From Alisma plantago-aquatica (taxonomy: Eukaryota; Streptophyta; Magnoliopsida; Alismatales; Alismataceae): a stretch of DNA of 64,000 nt. Shown here piece after piece: positions 59,811 through 64,000 of this stretch. Positions within the stretch are counted from its first letter, which is position 1; each line of letters begins with the position of its first letter. The stretch is taken from the NCBI GenBank assembly GCA_963693085.1, contig OY856411.1, forward strand, positions 65,282,001 through 65,346,000. Direction: 5' to 3'. A program made the translations under genes and the position numbers. The notes beneath the pieces were generated by a model. The model searched no databases. It was not told the DNA's origin and saw only the letters and a list, made by a program, of their open reading frames with translations.

Positions 59811-59912
59811 GATCATATCACCATGGATTTCGTAGTTGGTCTACCCAGGACGATTAGGAATCATGATTCCATTTGGGTGATAGTGGACAGATTGACGAAG
59901 TCTGCCCATTTC
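59811..59912 (+). pseudogene. Y integrase catalytic core, first 30 residues, cut by CACTA E2
   Basis: [19 protein letters not shown] and [10 protein letters not shown] match the X integrase (37220-37120) exactly in layout, including the first catalytic Asp. The match stops at 59912, and the next base is the first base of the CACTA terminus. Confidence 0.95.
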
Positions 59913-59950
59913 CACTACTACAGAAATAGCATTCAGTGTCCCTTTTCTGG

Positions 59951-60352
59951 GCATCGGTTATTAAGGGAAACCGACGCCTATCATATGACCGCGTCGGTTG
60001 CTTAAGCAATCCGACGTCTATATCTGAAACCAGCCAGACATGGGTACCGCTTTGTATTATGCGTCGGTTGTTTATAACAAAACGGACGCTTAAAGTCACC
60101 CACGAAAATCCAAATTTCGTTCAAGAAAAATAGTGTCACTTTCAGCGTCGGTGATGTAGATAAAAAACTGACGCCTATTTGCGATGAAAATTTGCGCGAA
60201 AAGTGTCACTTTCAGCGGCGGTTATCATTGTATAACCGACGCTGAATATGGTTCCCGCCAAACAATTTCGTGAAAAAATCGTCCAATTGGACGTTAGTTG
60301 TTTAAAATAACCGACGCTAAAGTTATTTAGGCGTCAGTTATGTGAAACAACC
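59951..60352. repeat. Subterminal hairpin repeats of CACTA E2 (about seven)
   Basis: Inverted pairs GCGTCGGTT ... AACCGACGC, several with one mismatch, each with a 5-15 base AT-rich loop. Starts near 59953, 59989, 60061, 60144, 60213, 60291 and 60331. Candidate binding sites for the element's TNPA-like protein. Confidence 0.88.
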
Positions 60353-60365
60353 GACGCTATATGGA

Positions 60366-60840
60366 AACTTTATCCCGCGATCGCCCGACCGTTCGCCTTT
60401 CTTCTGTTTCATTGCGAGCCGATTTCCCTTTTCTTCTCTGCTGCTGCCGATTTCTTCTCCGGAAATTTCTTCTCCGTCTCTGGCGATTTCTTCTCCGGCG
60501 CCCCCTTCGCCGGCGATTTCTTCTCCGGCGCCCCCTTCTCCGGCGCCCCCTTCTCCACCGCCACTCCTGCTACCTTCTTCCCTTCTCCGCACCCCTTCTC
60601 CGCCGCCCCTGCTGCTCTAGCGCCTGAGATTAGGCGCCGCCACGCCTGAGATTAGGCACCGCCACGCCCCTGGTGCTCCTCCACCGCTGTCGCGCTGCCC
60701 CTGCTGCCGATTCTTCTCCAGCCTCGCTGCTAGCTGCTGCTCCACCGCCGTCGCTGCTAGCTACTCCTCCAGCCAGAGCCACCGGAGCCTCTGCCTTTTT
60801 CCCTCTGACAAGGTTGGTCTTCCCGCTGCTAGCTTCTCTA
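60366..60840 (+). promoter_or_regulatory. GC-rich, pyrimidine-rich leader block of CACTA E2
   Basis: A C/T-rich island with repeats of TTCTTCTCCGGCGCCCCC (about 60466-60570) and CTGCTGC/CCGCC words. It sits where E1 has its GC-rich block. GACAAGGTTGGT near 60809-60820 could be the end of a leader exon. Overlapping Pro/Ser/Leu-rich frames on both strands reflect composition and are not called genes. Confidence 0.5.
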
Positions 60841-60902
60841 CTTTTTTTTGCATCAATTAAATTGTTGTGATAAAAATGCATGTAATGTATTTGATTAGAG
60901 TT

Positions 60903-61435
60903 AATCTAATCTGGATGTTCATAATAATGTAGTATGTTAAATATGATGATTAGGGATACATATAATGTCTAGTACACAAATATTAGATGATATTCAAGAA
61001 AAATCTAGTTTGATGAGCATGTTGTTAATCATGTTAATTATGATTCTTCTATATATTCTGATGTCATTATATAATTATGTGATCCCAACATATTAAATTG
61101 AATTAGAATGATTTCATGAATTATAGGGTTTTAAAGTTGATAAACATGTACATGCGGAAATAGGGTTATTAAACCAATGGTTATAACATAGTATGATCTT
61201 AATCTGATCTGGATGTTCATAATAATGTAGTATGTTAAATATGATGATTAGGGATACATATAATGTCTAGTACACAAATATTAGATGATATTCAAGAAAA
61301 CCCTAGTTTGATGAGCATGTTGTTAATTATGTTAATTATGATTCTTCTATATATTCTGATGTCATTATATAATTATGTGATCCCAACATATTAAATTGAA
61401 TTAGAATGATTTCATGAATTATAGGGTTTTAAACA
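60903..61435. repeat. 298-bp direct repeat in E2, two copies plus a third fragment
   Basis: CTGGATGTTCATAATAATG occurs at 60911, 61209 and 62802. The first two copies are 298 bp apart and nearly identical to ATTATAGGGTTTTAAA (ends about 61136 and 61433). The third copy (62783-62856) lies on the far side of the AGGCG-rich insert and breaks off after GGGATACATATAG. Confidence 0.92.
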
Positions 61436-61541
61436 AGGTTTTAAAGTGCGTGAGGCGCATCGAGGCATTTTCGGCTCAGCGAGGCGAGGCGTAAGCCTCG
61501 AGGCGGTCGAGGCGTAAGCCTCAGATTGTACCGAGGCGTAC

Positions 61542-61573
<32 letters not shown>

Positions 61574-61648
61574 CCACATATAATATATATATAAATAATA
61601 TAGTCATTAATACATATATGTATAAACATACATATACATATACATAAT

Positions 61649-61698
<50 letters not shown>

Positions 61699-61963
61699 TA
61701 CATATATCTACATATACTGATATACATATATAATCCCATATATTTATATATGAATACATATATGTACGTGTATATAGTCATATATACAGATTTACATATG
61801 CATACATGCATATACTATATAGACAGATTTCTATTTTATTCTATATAGATTGACATATATATAACAGATATATATAAATATACTTACTATATAGACCGAT
61901 TTCTGTTTTATGATGTACAGATTTACATATATAACTATACAGATTTACATATTTCTGAAACAG

Positions 61964-62007
<44 letters not shown>

Positions 62008-62155
62008 AGATAGATATACTATTACAAATACGCATGTATATATAGATACATGTCTATACATATAAATAAATATACTTACTATATAGACAGATTTCTGTTT
62101 CATGCTGTACAGATTTACATATATAACTATACAGATTTACATATTTCTGAAACAA

Positions 62156-62199
<44 letters not shown>

Positions 62200-62338
62200 T
62201 ACTATTACAAATACGCATGTATATATAGATACATATCTATACATATAAATAAATATACTTACTATATAGACAGATTTCTGTTTTATGCTGTACAGATTTA
62301 CATATATAACTATACAGATTTACATATTTCTGAAACAG

Positions 62339-62388
<50 letters not shown>

Positions 62389-62783
62389 AGATAGATTTAC
62401 TATTACAAATATGCATGTATATATAGATACATATCTATCCATATAAATATAGTTATAATTATACACAGATGTATATATATACACATACACAAGAGAATGC
62501 ATACATACATGCAGCATATAATGATAAAAGTAGTAAAATATCCATAGTTGTTAACAAACAAACATACACATATATAGATATGCACATACATATATCTATA
62601 TACATATAATTTTGGGTTAATTTAGCCTCTATTAAGTCCAAAATAGGATAATACAGCCTTTTTTTAGACACAAAGTCTGAGGCTTACGCCTCACAAACGC
62701 CTCTACGCCTCTTACGCCTCGATACGCCTCGCAGAAACTGAGGCGCACACCTCTCACTGGCAGACTGAGGCTTAAGCCTCTCA
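61436..62783. mobile_element. AGGCG-rich non-autonomous element with inverted ends and AT interior
   Basis: The left end (about 61436-61545) is built of GAGGCG/GAGGCGTAAGCCTC words; the right end (about 62660-62783) has the inverted form (TACGCCTC, ACGCCTCTACGCCTC, GAGGCTTAAGCCTC). Between them are AT microsatellites and a 183-192 bp tandem repeat with no coding capacity. It sits at the edge of the second 298-bp copy and before the third, so it looks inserted or generated there. The superfamily is unclear: hAT-like MITE is one possibility, given the AAGGTTTTAAA-type left edge. No clear target duplication is visible. Confidence 0.6.
61883..62440. repeat. 183-192 bp tandem repeat with (TA)n tracts, three copies
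   Basis: CTTACTATATAGAC starts units at 61883, 62075 and 62258. Each has the order CAGATTTACATATATAACTATA, ATTTCTGAAAC, (TA)n, TAGATAGAT, TACTATTACAAATA(C/T)GCATG. A degenerate earlier unit lies at about 61812. Tyr/Ile-rich frames through it are artefacts. Confidence 0.92.
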
Positions 62784-62982
62784 GTATGATCTTAATCTGA
62801 TCTGGATGTTCATAATAATGTAGTATGTTAAATATGATGATTAGGGATACATATAGTAAAGATTCCTAGACCTTTTGTTTGAAACTATTGATTTCTTGAT
62901 TTATTATTTAATAATGCTCTGTTGATTAGGATTAACCATGTTGCCTGTAGTTTATAGACATTTATTATATATAAGAATGACA

Positions 62983-63275
62983 ACACATGTATTTGTTGGC
63001 CTAGAAACCCGTCCAAGATTGACTCATTAGGAGTAAATCTTGGATAGTCCCCGGTTTGGGACTATTCTTGAACACCTAATCTCACTTAGGATGTAAGTGT
63101 ATAATGTGTATTGGGTTTTCGAGAAAATTTCGGTAGCATTTCCCCGTTTGTTCTCTAAGTACATATGTACTTAGAGAACAACGGGGAAATGCTGCCGAAA
63201 TTTTCTTGAAAACCCAATACACATTATACACTTACTAGTGAGATTAGGTGTTCAAGGATGGGATAGGTGGTACAC
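62983..63275. repeat. Foldback unit in CACTA E2, homologous to the E1 duplication
   Basis: Single copy, centred on TACATATGTA at about 63160-63171, with arms of 85-90 bases and the small CAAGATT hairpin at 63014-63043. Orientation relative to the transposon is the same as in E1. Confidence 0.92.
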
Positions 63276-63345
63276 ATTTATTATATATAAGAATTACATC
63301 ACATTATACACTTAGGATGTAAGTGTATACCCTAATCTTATACAC

Positions 63346-63447
63346 ATGCTAAATGTTTTCCTTTTTCTAGTTTTTACAAATGCTAAATGTTTTCCTTTTT
63401 CTAGTTGATACAAATGCTAAATGTTTGCCTTTTTAATGACATTTTTA
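63346..63447. repeat. 34-bp tandem repeat upstream of the E2 coding exon
   Basis: ATGCTAAATGTTTTCCTTTT-type units start at 63346, 63380 and 63414. Pyrimidine-rich and ending ATTTTTAG at the coding exon, so it may be the 3' part of an intron. Confidence 0.88.
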
Positions 63448-63448
63448 G

Positions 63449-63943
63449 ATGGTTGACCATGATGAGAATGATGTCCATGATGAGCATGAAGTCCATGATG
63501 AGCATGCTGTCCATGATGAGCATGGCGAGGATACCAATGTAAGTTCTAAAAACATATCCTGTATTTCTATAAAATTCATTATCTTCTAGTTATGTCATAT
63601 ATCCTATATTTCTATATCGGCCTAATTCAGTGTGTTTATTTTTGTCAAATTTTAGGTTGATGATGCACAGGTACCCACTGAAGCAATTGAGCAACTTGAT
63701 GCGCAGCAACAAAAACTTAACAAGAAAAGGGGTATTACTCTATTGAAAAAGTTAACTGCGCTGAGTGGCAGTGGATCCAAATTGGTTGTGGAGTTTGATA
63801 ATGGAGGGAACGCAATTGGAGTGAACCGCAATAATTTTATAAACTATCTTGGGGTTGTCACTCGAAGCCATTGTGGTGTTAAGTATGATAATTGGCATAA
63901 AGTTCCTCAGGCGAAGAAAGACTTGATATGGAAAGAATTATGC
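63449..63943 (+). CDS. CACTA E2 transposase, plant Ptta/En/Spm type (Transposase_24), two exons visible, partial
   Basis: Exon A runs 63449-63538: ATG directly after an acceptor-like TTTTTAG, 30 codons, with an 18-bp repeat giving three His-Asp-Glu-His units (VHDEHE, VHDEHA, VHDEHG). An intron with GTAAGT donor (63539) and TTTTAG acceptor (63655) keeps the frame. Exon B (63656-63943, 96 codons) matches the Transposase_24 family: KRGITLLKKL, LVVEFDNGGNAIGVN, FINYLGVVTR, NWHKVPQAKKDLIWKEL. A GTGAGT donor follows at 63944, and the gene continues past the window. This family includes TNPA-like proteins that bind CACTA ends. No stop is seen, so this copy may be intact. The true start could be further upstream. 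Confidence 0.85.
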
Positions 63944-64000
63944 GTGAGTTATTTTGTAGATTACAAATTCTATTATTTGCAATTCTATTTTTGGATACTA

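Larger units (their letters stand above)
44770..59912 (+). mobile_element. Gypsy element Y (Tekay/Del chromovirus), interrupted by T and by CACTA E2
   Basis: The 5' LTR starts TGTAAGGACCTTGACC at 44770, is split by T at 45092-52785, and ends GTTGCCACA at 56127. A primer site, Gag, protease, reverse transcriptase, RNase H and the start of integrase follow, until E2 cuts in at 59913. The rest of integrase and the 3' LTR are outside the window. Y entered the X 5' LTR in the opposite orientation. It is better preserved than X but carries several stops and one frameshift. Confidence 0.93.
59913..64000 (+). mobile_element. CACTA (En/Spm) DNA transposon E2, 5' part, runs off right edge
   Basis: Starts with CACTACTACAGAAAT (59913-59927), identical to the E1 terminus, interrupting Y integrase. 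TTC (59910-59912) is the candidate 3-bp target duplication. Inside: subterminal hairpins, GC-rich leader, 298-bp direct repeats, an inserted AGGCG-rich element, a foldback shared with E1, and exons of a Transposase_24-type protein. Same family as E1 in mirror orientation relative to the window. Confidence 0.95.

Noticed and set aside
60342..60881. Pro/Ser/Leu-rich and Gly/Glu-rich frames on both strands
   Set aside because: They come from a short CT-rich repeat with few stops in any phase; there is no domain and the position matches a CACTA leader.
61441..62671. Tyr/Ile-rich frames (YIYIYIY)
   Set aside because: Products of AT microsatellites and the 183-192 bp tandem repeat.

Overview
This window looks like nuclear DNA from a flowering plant with a repeat-rich genome. 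I find no host gene, tRNA or rRNA. Every stretch I can interpret belongs to a transposable element, and the elements are stacked inside one another. Evidence for a plant: Ty3/gypsy elements with chromodomain-type integrase tails, very long (3.3-4.8 kb) LTRs and initiator-Met primer sites (Tekay/Del chromovirus type); a copia-like element with a SIRE-like Gag end; and En/Spm (CACTA) elements with plant Transposase_21 and Transposase_24 domains. I cannot name the species.

Layout, left to right. 1-4087: 5' part of a CACTA element (E1), transposase on the minus strand. 4088-8165: tail and 3' LTR of gypsy element U (plus strand), with an unassigned GC-richer block at 5445-6790. 8166-14243: decayed interior and 4.8-kb 3' LTR of gypsy element Z (plus). 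14244-16567: remnant of gypsy element W (minus). 16568-17318 and 28487-31809: one LTR shared by W and X, split by element V. 17319-28486: V, a complete, essentially non-coding LTR element (LARD type) with an ATAAA target duplication. 31810-40962: interior of gypsy element X (minus), broken gag-pol, interrupted at 32465-36780 by a 4316-bp solo LTR of the Z family flanked by GGTGC. 40963-44769: X 5' LTR, cut by insertion of Y. 44770-59912: gypsy element Y (plus), whose 5' LTR is split by element T (45092-52785, CTAGG duplication) and whose integrase is cut by a second CACTA element, E2 (59913 to the window end).

The deepest right-hand nest is X LTR > Y > E2 > an AGGCG-rich non-autonomous element (61436-62783). 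On the left, W appears to contain Z, which contains U, next to or containing E1. The order follows from target duplications and from which element is interrupted.

The most interesting object is T. It is young (both LTRs 1450 bp, about 15 differences by eye), has no protease, integrase or reverse transcriptase, and keeps two intact open frames: a Gag C-terminal-like coiled-coil protein with two CCHC knuckles, and a 459-residue protein resembling the putative plant transposon protein family (Transposase_32). The second frame has its own TATA-containing upstream region with the same TCGGTCGA/TCGACCGA hairpins that lie upstream of the LTR TATA box. This suggests a two-promoter non-autonomous retroelement, possibly with an element-encoded DNA-binding factor.
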